64,000 bases of DNA, from NCBI RefSeq assembly GCF_029962835.1, contig NC_080586.1, forward strand, positions 70,247,001 to 70,311,000, written 5' to 3'. The position numbers were made by a program, and so were the translations under genes. The notes beneath the pieces are model-generated. The model was not told the DNA's origin. It was given only the letters and a program-made list of their open reading frames with translations, and searched no databases. Shown here piece by piece: positions 1 to 11,400 of the stretch (within the stretch, counting starts at the first letter, position 1; every line of letters begins with the position of its first letter). The stretch comes from Magnolia sinica (lineage: Eukaryota > Streptophyta > Magnoliopsida > Magnoliales > Magnoliaceae).

Positions 1-178
1 TAGGGTGGATTTGATGGGATTTAAATGTAATGATGGTGTTGTCAGCGGATTGTCTTGAGATACCTGGGATTGGGATCAGATCACCGACTCTGTTTGGCAC
101 GCCAGGCCAATCCCAGGATTTGACTTCCAATCCCTTCCAATACCATCCAATCCCTTCCAATCCGATCGCTAAACGGGC
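1..178. repeat. MITE-like repeat end with ATCC-rich short repeats
   Basis: The segment carries short degenerate repeats around CCAATCCCTTCCAAT at about 100-165 and ends in GCTAAACGGGCCC. Read from the other strand this gives GGGCCCGTTTAGC, the kind of terminus seen in many plant MITEs. It runs off the left edge of the window, so a matching terminus cannot be seen. No coding region is supported. Confidence 0.4.
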
Positions 179-700
179 CCTAAATGGAAGCATATCCAGT
201 GCTCAAGTGGGCCCACCACAGGAAACAGTGGGAATCGAAGACTCACTGTTGAAAACTTCTTAGGGCAGCAGAAGTTTCGAATCAGGCTAATATTTGTGTT
301 TTCCCTGTCTGTGTCGGCTTATGAACAAGTTGGGTGATAAATAAACATTGTTGTGGGCCCTATGAAAGTCTCAACGGTGGATGTCATAATCCCCACTCTT
401 TCCTGTGTGTGGTCCAGCTGAGCTTTGGATAAAATGAGGATTGCTGGTCTCTGCTGGTCTCTGCCATCTATTTTTCAACTCATTTTATGGCATGAGCCTA
501 AATGGAAGCATATCCAGTGCTCAAGTGGGCCGTCTGTTTTGACAGTTTAGTTGGGAAACAGTGGGAAACAGTGGGAATTGAACACATGTGTGACATGTTC
601 TGCCATCTATACTTCATGTTAGACCTTAGGAAGGTTCCAACAGTGTGCAAACTGTCCATCTCATGGGACAAAATGACATCTGATGGTTGAAAAAAATCAA
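179..700. repeat. Dispersed repeat (family F1) with 35-bp direct duplication
   Basis: A 35-bp stretch is repeated almost exactly at 179-213 and 497-531. The first copy continues with GGAAACAGTGGGA, a 'gaaaacttcttaggg' block, and a 'tggtccagctgagctttgga' block. The same blocks in the same order recur at about 49560-49815, 60380-60790, 61950-62200 and 62880-63190. I infer a dispersed non-coding MITE-type family. No protein evidence. Confidence 0.6.
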
Positions 701-1256
701 ACTGATAGGACAATCCTAGCTGCCTAACATTTTCCCACTGAATGTGATCCAATGCTATTTTATTTAACTGCTCGTTTTAAGGCCATTAATCTGACGAATA
801 GGAATAACCACATCTATTTTTCTCATACATGTGGGTCCCACCTGATAGTAGACCATCGTTCTTCATTTTTTTTTCCAATGCATGTTCTCAGCAGGTTACA
901 CCTGATGAATAGGCCAAATACTTTCAAGTTGTAGAGACAGAGGATGACAGAAGGATTGAGAAAAACCAAAGATACTAAAGTATCTAATGCATCTTAAATA
1001 TTTAGAATTAAGAAGTCTCAAGTCCAACTAGTTGGACTGCAATTTATTGCATCCTAAACATTTTTACAGATCATTTTATAAATCATTTACATCTTTGCTA
1101 TCAATTGTATTATCAAATGAAATTCAAACTCTTTGTTGGGGTTAACTGTAAATCATTTACAGTTGTTTATAATAATATGAAAAAAATCTGTTTTTGTTTA
1201 TAATAATATTAAAAAAATCTGTTTGTAAAAAAATAATTTCATTTGATTTTTTTTTT
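701..1256. other. No recognisable feature
   Basis: A/T-rich sequence with no supported coding region. It includes a short poly-T run at 1250-1260 and the small palindrome around AACTAGTTGG near 1028. Confidence 0.5.
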
Positions 1257-1645
1257 TTTTGTATGGATGCATCATGTATGGTTTTATGATAAAACATATG
1301 TATGTATGTGTGTATATGCATGCATGTGCACATGGATGGATGAAACGTATGCATGCATGCATGGATGGACAGATTATGCATGTGTGTATGCATGCATACA
1401 TGCATGGATGGATTTATGTGTGTGTATATGTATGTATGTATGTATGCATGCATGGATGGAAGACTGGATGGATGGATCATCACGCTTGTGTGTGTATGTG
1501 TGTATGCATGCATGGATAGATGGATGGATTGTTAGATCATGGATGGATGGGTCATCATGCATGTGTTTATGTATGTATGCATGGATGGATGGATGGATGT
1601 ATCATCATGTATGTTTGTATGCATTTATGTATGTATGCATGATCC
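1257..1645. repeat. Tetranucleotide microsatellite array (ATGG/ATGC/ATGT)
   Basis: About 390 bp of interspersed ATGG, ATGC, GTAT and TGTG tetranucleotides. The long open frames over it on both strands (runs of Met, His, Cys, Trp, Asp) are what tandem tetranucleotides produce and are not genes. The array runs directly into telomere-like sequence. Confidence 0.9.
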
Positions 1646-1770
1646 CAAACCTAAACCCAACCCCAAATCCGAACCCGATTTCCTAAACCTAAACCTTAAC
1701 TTATCCTCAGTTCCCTAAAGCTATAACCTATAACCTATAACCTAAAACCTAAAACCTACACTTAATCATG
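1646..1770. repeat. Telomere-like satellite fragment
   Basis: A short block of CCTAAA-type repeats. It contains 'cgaacccgatttcctaaac' followed by 'ttccctaaa' and 'ctataacct' blocks, in the same order as one unit of the large array at 8467-13672. It is therefore an isolated piece of the same satellite on the far side of the CACTA genes. Confidence 0.85.
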
Positions 1771-1911
1771 TGCATATATTTGTGGATATATATAGATTTA
1801 TATTTTTTTGTGATTGGTGACTTTCATGTGTGACATGTTTTGACAGTTTATGAAAAGTCTCTTTTTTATTGTATCTCACTTTTTATATGCTACATGCACG
1901 TGATATCAGAA

Positions 1912-4900
1912 ATGGATTTGATGCCCCCGAGCAAGAATTGGATGACGAAAGATATATTGAGTGATGAGTACATTAAAGGCGTTGAATCGTTTATTATTTT
2001 TGCGAAAAGGAATTCGGGAGGTGTTGATTGGTATAGTTGTCCTTGTGCTAGATGTCGTAATGTGCGTGGGAAGAAAATACTAAGTACGGTTTTTGAGCAT
2101 TTGATTATGAATTGTATAGATCAGACATACATAACTTAGTTTTTTCATGGAGAACAACTTCCCAATATGGGTGTCAATGCCAATGCTCCTAGTACATCTG
2201 CCACTGATTGTAATGAAGAGCTATTGCCTAGAATGGTTGATTTGGTTAATGATACTTTTGGTCGTGTTCAACCCGATGACTTAGATGCATGTATGAATGA
2301 GGTTAATGAGCAACATGGTAGTTAGCCTCAAGATGACATAGACAATGATAATCAGTACAATAAATTAAGGGAGGATGCGGTACAACCCCTATATCCATCG
2401 TGTAAACGTGAGTATACAAAGTTGGCAGTGACAGTTGAGTTGATGAGCATAAGGCTAGATATCAGTGGTCAAATAATAGCTTTACGAGTTTGTTGCAACT
2501 GCTCGAGAAGATTTTGCCAAGCGAGAACTCTTTGCCAGATAGTACCTATAATGCAAAGCGATTGATCAGTTCGTTGGGTATGAACTATGAGGTGATACAC
2601 GCATGCTGTAATGATTGTATTCTATACTAGAAGGAGCATGCTAATAAGAAAAGTTGTCCTACATATAAAGCAAGCAGATGGAAAGTGAATAGTGTTGTAA
2701 GAACAAGAGTCTCACATGTACTATGGAAGGTGCTAAGATACTTCCCATTAACACCAAGGTTACAAAGACTTTATAGTATATCATGGATTGCAGAGAATAT
2801 GTTGTGGCATTCAAAGGGGGCTAAAAATGACTTGTACATGCGTCATCCTGTGGATTCTTCTATGTGGAAGTTTGTAGATAGAAAATTTAGTGATTTTGCT
2901 GCGGATCCACGTAACGTTCGGTTGGGACTTGCAACAGACGGATTCAACCCCTTTGGGCATATGAGCATCTCATATAGTTGCTGGCCTGTTATGGTTGTTC
3001 CATACAATCTTCCACCTCATTTATGCATGCGAAAGCAATTTATTATGTTAACACTTTTAATTCCCGGAAAAAATGGTCCAGGGCATGACATTGACGTATA
3101 TTTACAACCATTAATCGAAGAATTAAATGAATTGTGGAAAGGGTCGATAACATATGACTCGTTCGGGAAGAACAGGTTTAGAATGAAGGCGATTTTATTA
3201 TGGGCAATACATGATTTTCCAGCCTATGGACATCTTTCTGGGTGTAGGACAGGAGGAAAGTATGCATGTCCTGTTTGTAGTGAGGAGACTGACTCTGTTT
3301 GGCTAAAACATGGAAAGAAGTTTGCTTATATGGGGCACAGAAGATTCCTCCCAAGAGCTCATATCTTTAGGAGACAGGGATCTCAATTCAATGGAAATGA
3401 TGAAAATCGGCAGGCTCCAAAGCGTTTGTCTGGAGAACAGGTATTGGTTAAAATGAATAATATACAAACCAAGTTTGGAAAGTATATAGGAAATAAGAGG
3501 AAGAAGACCACAGATGAGGATTCTAACCTTACTGCTTGGTCGAAGAGATCAATCTTCTTTACATTGCCGTATTGGGAGCATATGCCCATTCGCCATAATT
3601 TGGATGTGATGCATGTCGAGAAAAATGTTACTGAGAACCTTATTGCAACAATCATGGACATGAAGGACAAGTCTAAGGATGGTTTACAAGCCCGTCAGGA
3701 TCTTATGGCTATGAAGATAAGATCAAAATATTGGCTAGAGGAAAAGAATGGTAAGTTGTTATTGCCTAAGGCTCCTTTCACATTATCCAGATCTGAAAGA
3801 GAACTCATTTGTCGAACCTTGAGTGATTTAAAAGTTCCAAGAGGGTATAGTGCAAACTGGAAACGTCATATCAGTATGGATGACTATCAACTCAAGGGCC
3901 TTAAGTCACATGATTATCACATTCTAATGCAGCAGTTACTACCTGTATTATTGATGCATTCATTCAAGAAAGAAAAGTCATTGCGCGCTGCCATTATACA
4001 ATTGTCAAGATTCTTTAACGTCATATGTTCTAAAGAAATTCATCGTATGGAGCTTCAAGAAATGAAAAATAAAATAGTGAAAACATTATGTGTTTTCAAA
4101 AAGTATTTTCCACCATCGTTTTTGGTTTCTATGACACACCTTGTTGTGCACTTGGCGTAGGAGGCACCAGTTTGCGGACCTGTCAGATATCGATGGATGT
4201 ATCCTTTTGAGAGATAACTTTAACTGTTTTAATTTATTAACCTTTTCAAAATACCATATATTTTTTCATCAATACCTGATTTTAATATTTAGCAGGATGA
4301 TGAGAACATACAAGAAGTATGTGATGAATCAAGCTTACCCAGAGGGGTGTATTGCGGAACGCTACATTATAGAGGAATCTATGATGTACTGCATGGAATA
4401 TTATCCTGATAATACAATAGGAGGTCATAAGCAAGGACTAAAGATATTCAATGATGATGAAAATGCTGGTGATTCCCAGAATGATAAGAAAGGAAAAGTT
4501 CATGATCTTACTACAGTGCAATACCAACAAGCACGTAGATGGGTTTTGCAACATCACGTTGAAAATCATCAATGGGAGGAGTAAGTTAATGAAGTATATT
4601 ATTCTTTTTTTATATTTTTAAACGGCTTATGGTAATAAATATTGTTATATATATATATAATTAATTGTTATGATATGGAATTTGTAGGAAGTACCAAACA
4701 TACATCCAGGGCCAAACACGTACGGGACAAAATCGAAAGGGTAATCTGTCAGCAGGAAAGCCAATGGAATACATTCCTTGGTTAAGACATCAACTACATA
4801 ATCAAGAAATGTCTCCATTTAAGAGAATTGCCGATGGTCCTGACTTCAAATGCATATCATATAATACTTACTCAGTAAATGGATATGTTTTTAGCACTGC

Positions 4901-5459
4901 GAATTCTGAAATGAACAGAACAACACAAAACAGTGGAGTCTCAATGAAAGCCCTAACTAGCTTTAGGGCAAGCGCCAGGGATAAGAATCCTATAGAAGAA
5001 GAAGTCACCTATTATGGCATCATTAGGCAAATTCTTGAGTTGAACTACTTCGACTTCAGAGTAGTACTCTTCTATTGTGATTGGGTGCATATTGAAGATA
5101 AAATGAATGGATGTTTCATAGATCCCGAAACAAATTTGATATTTGTCAATCTAGGAAGGTTTAGACGGAACTTAAAGGAAGACGATAAGCCGTTCATTCT
5201 TGCATCTCAGGCAGCTCAGGTCTTCTATTGTAAGGATCCAACCAGAGATGATTGGCATGTTGTATTGGAAGCTCTTAAGAGATTGACGAAAGATGCATAT
5301 GCATTTGAAGATCCACTTGAGTTTGAGGCCAGAAGGAATGTAGGTTCTTCAGCACTTTCATTAATCGATGATTTAAATGAAGAAGAAGATGTACAGGAAA
5401 AATCATGGGTAGAGAGTGAGCCGAGTACCTCAGGTCATAGGAAACGGAAAAGAAACTAA
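1912..5459 (+). pseudogene. CACTA transposase TNP2-like, decayed
   Basis: In order it shows an N-terminal Transpos_assoc domain (MDLMPPSKNWMTKDI... with paired CPCARC), Transposase_21 (2685-4160, with CPVCSEE and DVMHVEKNV), DUF4218 (WMYPFER, then PEGCIAERYI) and DUF4216 (4764-5459, with YYGIIRQILEL and DWVHIEDKMNG). The last intron keeps GTAAGT...TTTGTAG (about 4583-4687). Breaks: TAG at 2137 where Trp is expected, TAG at 2323, a frameshift near 2441-2450, TAG at 2628, TAG at 4158, and a splice donor GT changed to AT at 4214 for an 81-bp intron (4214-4294). The protein would cut and move the element by binding its ends. This copy cannot make it. Family assignment is firm. The exact start is inferred from the first Met before the conserved domain. 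Confidence 0.9.
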
Positions 5460-5597
5460 AAAGATTCAAATCAGTTTGAAAGTGAGTTGAATTCTATTTA
5501 GTAATGATTGTTACTTTTTTTTATTTATCTAAATATTAATAGAATGCCAATTACATAATAATGAGATATTGTTTTGCCTTATAAAATTGCAGGAATT

Positions 5598-7242
5598 ATG
5601 TCACATTTTGGTGGTTCTTCAGCTTCTGCCCAAGGAAGCAATACAAGGAAGAGACTTGAATTAAATGAATATAAACAACCAGTTGGAGAAACATCAGCGC
5701 CTTTCAACATATTTTTAGGGCAACTTGGCAGGACACATTGTCCAATTTCATTTGCTGATTGGCGCAAAGTGCCTGGTGCAATTAAAGACAATATCTGGTC
5801 TATGGTTTTGGTGAGCATGTTTGTTCTTTATTTTATTTCTAATTCTTACTCGATAACATTGTTTGATTATTAATTTAATGAAATAGGCCACGTATGACAT
5901 CAATGATGAGTTAAAAGAATATGCATTTTCAAAAGTAAGCAAAGCTTGGAAGGTATGGAAATACAATCTGCGAAAGGAATATGATAAATTTGATAATGAT
6001 GTAGAAAGAAGAAATTGTCCCATTGGTGTGAAGCAAGAGGATTGGGACATTTTCATTAATCTACAATCCACGGAATTATTAATCAATCTTCGTAAGAAGG
6101 GAAAGACTTCCAGAGCACAGGTGAAATGCCCTCACACGATTGGAAGACGAGGTGCTGCTAGGACATTAGAGAAAATGGTAATTTGTACTACATTTTTTGA
6201 CAATTTAATTGATGAATATAAATTATTGTTGACTAATTTGCTTATATAATTACAGCGAAAAGAAAATCCAAATACTATCATCACGAGGACTGATTTGTTT
6301 GTCGCCACTCATAGCAGATCTGATGGGTCTTACCCAACACAAACACATCTTGAAACAGCGGTGAGAATAATTTTTCAGTTTTTAATCATTTTTTATTTAA
6401 GTACAATGAAGGATTTATTTTAACAATTATCTTCTAATAGGAAAGAATATTATCGATAGCTGGCAGTGATCCTTCTAGTAAGCACAAGGATTTAGACCAC
6501 GACCCAGTTTCACAGGTTTTCCATCAATTCTACTCACTTTACAAACATTGTCGTTGGTTTTTTTAATAATAATATACACACATCACTAAACTCAAAAATT
6601 ATTGGTTAGGTTTGTGGTCGTGATAGCAGAGGCCGGGTTAGGGGCATGGGTTTGGGTATTTCTAAGACTACTATGAAGGTTGCCACCCCCTACATCATAG
6701 AAGCTCGGTCGGAGAGGAATGCACGTATGTCCATTGAGGCTAAATTTGAAGCATCAATGACTCAAATGCAAGAATTCCGTACGATTGTTGAGCAACAATT
6801 TGCTGAACTTAGGCAACAAATTACTTATCAAAGCCAACTGCTTCACCGCTCCCCTGATACAGCTGCATCTCAGGTGCTGCATTTGCCGTGATCAAATGAT
6901 ATAATTATTATTTTTAAAGATAAAAGTAGCATTATTATTTACATGAAACCATTATTTTATTTATAGGCCCACCGTCGATCTGGTGAGCCCTCAAGTATTC
7001 GAGAAGACTCTGCAACAACTCCATCAATGGAACAAATTTGCCAATTGAGAGATATCCGTGGTCGGACTATTGCTAGTGGGCGGATGGTGTCAGATACTAC
7101 AGGCATCCCTCCAGAATGCATCAGAGTTGTAATAGATGATATTAATGTTCGCACAGCAGAGTTGTTTAATGATGACAGGACATTTGAAGATATTCAATTG
7201 GGTGAAATTGTTGTCTGGCCCAAGTTCCTGATGAAAATTTGA
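5598..7242 (+). CDS. Second CACTA protein, Transposase_24 (Ptta/En/Spm) type, six exons
   Basis: Exons 5598-5810, 5887-6177, 6256-6360, 6441-6515, 6610-6873 and 6967-7242 join into 408 codons (407 residues and a stop). Every intron starts GT and ends AG, and every exon length is a multiple of three, so all junctions are phase 0. The middle (CPIGVKQEDWDIFI, then HTIGRRGAAR) matches Transposase_24 as I know it. It is followed by a coiled-coil-like segment (MTQMQEFRTIVEQQFAELRQQ) and a C-terminal block often seen in these proteins. The likely role is binding subterminal repeats with TNP2 during transposition. The start is the first ATG after a likely 5'-UTR acceptor (TTGCAG). The open frame contrasts sharply with the decayed TNP2 just upstream. 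Expression is not shown. Confidence 0.85.
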
Positions 7243-8020
7243 ATATTCAGTAGTTTTGTTTTACTTTTTGAACTTTAGGACATATTGTATGACGAAAACT
7301 TGATTATTCATTGAAATCCTTTTTTGATCAAGTTGTCTTTTTTATTTATTTAATCGTTAGCATCCTTTTTATTAATTATGGCTTGTTGTCATTTATTTTT
7401 TATTAACCAAGTCACTAAAGGATTTCAATTTCAAATGTAACTGAAGTATTGATAGAACGTTATCTCTTGTTGCAGTAGGAGATGTAACAAGAATATACAT
7501 TGATTGTGTATTTGAATTTTTTTAAATGCACCAACCAGAAACGATTTGAGACGACGTTCAATGATACTTTGTTAGATATGAAATTTATGACCTTTAGTTA
7601 CTTGGTTAATTAAAAAGAACTACGTAGTGGCTTGATCTCAATCTAACTTTTTGGGTACGTAGGCAGCCGTTCATAATGTACTAGAATATCGGTGCAGCCA
7701 CAAATCTTTTTTCTCCTTTGAATTGTAACAGACTGTATCGGTTGCATTTTTCTGTCATAAGTTGTGGCTATCAAAGATATAATATCATCTTCTTATAGGG
7801 AAACATTTAATGATGTGCGCAGGTAAATTCATTTTTTTTATTATTCCTTATATTGTTTCCCAGTTATATTTGTGTTGGTTTCAGAGTACAGGTAGTAATA
7901 GAAAGTGTTGGTCGATTGTGGCTTGTGGACAAATGGATGAGTAACCAACAATACGAATATGGGAGGCCTTCCCCAGGTATCCAAATGCTTTTAGATATAA
8001 TTATGTTGTTTTTAAATGTA
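7243..8020. other. 3' flank of the CACTA genes, no coding support
   Basis: A/T-rich sequence downstream of the second CACTA gene. It probably contains that gene's 3' UTR and polyadenylation region. No protein family recognised in the short open frames. Confidence 0.45.
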
Positions 8021-8025
8021 TTAGA

Positions 8026-8450
8026 TCGAAATTGATCGAGCAGACCCGGATGTGCGTCGGAGCTATCCGGATGTTGAGCGAGGGTCCCTGGAAGGTGGGA
8101 ACCGCAGTTATGATCATGATGAAGCTGTCCATTTCCTATGGACAGCATTGGAGTGGCCTAACCATTTGGACAGGCCATGTTTATGTATTAACTCGAAATT
8201 GATGGAGCAGACCCGGATGTGCGTCGGAGCTATCCGGATGTTGAGCGGGGCCTGGCCATTTGGACATGCCGTGTTTATGTATTTGATCGAAATTAATGGA
8301 GCAGACCCGGATGTGCGTCGGAGCTATTCGGAAGAGCGGGGTTCCCTGGAAAGAGGGAACCGCTATTATGACCATGATGAAGCTGTCCATTTTTTATGGA
8401 CAGCATTGGAAGGGCCTGGCATTTATGTCGGATGGCCATATTTATATCTG
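8026..8450. repeat. Tandem repeat with GCAGACCCGGATGTGCGTCG core
   Basis: The core 'gcagacccggatgtgcgtcg' occurs at about 8039, 8206 and 8302. Two copies are followed by 'tatgatcatgatgaagctgtcca'-like blocks near 8110 and 8367. Unit lengths are unequal (about 165 and 95 bp). An open frame spans it (8052-8534), but its protein is simply the repeated unit and resembles no known family. Confidence 0.8.
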
Positions 8451-8466
8451 TATTTGCTTTGCAAGG

Positions 8467-11400
8467 ACCATACCCTTAACCTAAACCAAAACCTAAACTT
8501 GAACCTACACCTAATCCTAATCTTAACTCCCTAACCTAAACCTATACCTAAACTTGAAAACCCAAACATAAACCCCATCCCGAACCCAAACCCGATATCC
8601 TAAACCTACACCTTAACCTATTCTCAATTCCCTAAACCTATATCTTATAACCTAAACTTAATCAAATCCCAAAACCTAAACCTCAACCTTAACTTAAACC
8701 TAAACCTTAACCTAAACATATAACCTTAACCTAAAACCTAAAACCTAAACCTAAACCTATAACCTAAATGTATTCTCAATTCCCTAAACTTAAACCTACA
8801 CCTAATCCTAATCTTAACTCCCTAACCTAAACCTATACCTAAACTTGAAAACCCAAACATAAACCCGATCCCGAACCCAAACCCGATTTCCTAAACCTAA
8901 ACCTTAACCTATTCTCAATTCCCTAAACCTATGTCTTATAACCTAAACCTAAACCTAAACCTAAACCTTAACTTATACCTATATCTTATAACCTAAACCT
9001 AAACCTAAACCTTAACCTATACCTATAACCTTAACCTAAACCTAAACCTTAACCTAAACCTATAACCTTAACCTAAAACCTAAACCTATAACCTAAACCT
9101 AAATCAAAACATATAACCAAAACCAAAACCTATATCCTAAACCCGAACGCATTCTCAATTCCTATAACCCATAATCTAAACCTAAACCTAAACCTATAAC
9201 CTATAACCTAAACCAAAGCCAAAACCTATAGCCTAAACCCGAACCCATTCTCAAATTCAAAAACCTATAACCTAAACCGTTAACCTATAACCTAAATCAA
9301 AACCTATAACCTAAACCAAACCTAAATCTAAAACCAAAACCTAAAACCTAAACCTAAAATCTATAACCTAAATCAAAACATATAATCAAAACCAAATCCC
9401 AAAACCCAAACCTAAACCTAAACCTAAACCTAAAACATAAACCTAAACCTATAACCTAAACTCAAATCCCTAAACCTAAACCTAAACCTAATCCTATTAC
9501 CTAAACTCAAATCCCTAAACCCTAACTTATAACCTAATCTAAACCTATACTTATAACCTAAAACTATTCTCAAATCCCAAAACCTATAACCTAAACCTAA
9601 CCCTTCCCTAAACCTATAACCTAAACTCAATCCCCTAAACCTAAACCTAGACCTAAACCTAAATCTATAGCCTAAACTCAAATCCCTAAACCTTAACCTA
9701 TAACCTAACCCAAACCTTAACCTAAACCTTAACCTATAGCCTTAACCTAAACTCGTAACCTATAACCTAAACCTAAACCTAAAACCTAAATGTATTCTCA
9801 AATCCCTAAACCTAAACCTACACCTAATCCTAATCTAAACTCCCTAACCTAAACCTAAACCTAAACTTGATAACCCAAACCTAAACCCGATCCCGAACCC
9901 GAATCCGATTTTCTAAACTTAAACCTTAACCTATTCTCAATTCCCTAAATCTATAGCTTATAACCTAAACCTAAACCTTAACCTATAGCATAAACCTAAA
10001 CCTAAACCTAAACCTGTTACCTATAACCTAAACCTAAACCTAAAACCTAAATGTATTCTCAAATCCTTAAACCTAAATCTAAACCTTAACCTAAACCTAT
10101 AACCTATAGCCTTAACCTAAACCTGTAACCTATAACCTAAATATAAACCTAAAACCTAAATGTATTCTCAAATCCCTAAACCTAAACCTACACCTAATCC
10201 TAATCTCAACTCCCTAATCTAAACCTAAACCTAAACTTAAAAACACAAAACCTAAAACCGATCCCGAACCCGAACTCGATTTCCTAAACTTAAACCTTAA
10301 CCTATTCTCAATTCCCTAAACCTATAGCTTATAACCTAAACTTAAACCTAAACATAAACCTTAACCTAAACCTATAACCTATAGCCTTAACCTAAACCTG
10401 TAACCTATAACCTAAATATAAACCTAAAACGTAAATGTATTCTCAAATCCCTAAACTTAAACCTACACCTAATCCTAATCTCAACTCCCTAACCTAAACC
10501 TAAACCTAAACTTAAAAACTCAAACCTAAACGTGATCCCGAACCCGAACCCGATTTCCTAAACCTAAACCTTAACCTATTCTCAATTCCCTAAACCTATA
10601 GCTTAAAACCTAAACTTAAACCTAAACCTTAACCTAAACCTTAACCTAAACCTATAACCTATACCATAAACCTAAACCTAAACCTAAAACCGTAACCTAT
10701 AACCAAAACCTAAACCCAAAACCTAAATGTATTCTCAAATCCCTAAACCTAAATCTAAACCTTAACCTAAACCTATAACCTATAGCCTTAACCTAAACCT
10801 GTAACCTATAACCTAAATATAAACCTAAAACCTAAATGTATTCTCAAATCCCTAAACCTAAACCTACACCTAATCCTAATCTCAACTCCCTAATCTAAAC
10901 CTAAAACTAAACTTAAAAAACAAAACCTAAACCTGATCCCGAACCCGAACCTGATTTCCTAAACCTAAACCTTAACCTATTCTCAATTCCCTAAACCTAT
11001 AGCTTATAACCTAAACTTAAACCTAAACATAAACCTTAACCTAAACCTATAACCTATAGCCTTAACCTAAACCTGTAACCTATAACCTAAATATAAACCT
11101 AAAACGTAAATGTATTCTCAAATCCCTAAACTTAAACCTACACCTAATCCTAATCTCAACTCCCTAACCTAAACCTAAACCTAAACTTGAAAACTAAAAC
11201 CTAAACCCGATCCCGAACCCGAACCCGATTTCCTAAACGTAAACCTTATACTATTCTCAATTCTCTAAACCTATTGCTTATAACCTAAACCGAAACCTAA
11301 ACCTAAACCTAAACCTAAACCTATAACCTATAACCTAAACATAAACCTAAAACCTAAAAATGTATTCTCAAATCCCTAAACCTAAACCTACACCTAATCC

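Noticed and set aside
1243-1686. Long open frames on both strands over the ATGG/ATGT array
   Set aside because: They exist only because tetranucleotide repeats rarely contain stops. The composition is Met/His/Cys/Trp/Asp with no domain.
3383-3670. Minus-strand open frame within TNP2
   Set aside because: Antisense shadow of Transposase_21 coding sequence.
9430-9681. Open frame of GYRFRF repeats
   Set aside because: It is a translation of the CCTAAA-type satellite on the minus strand.
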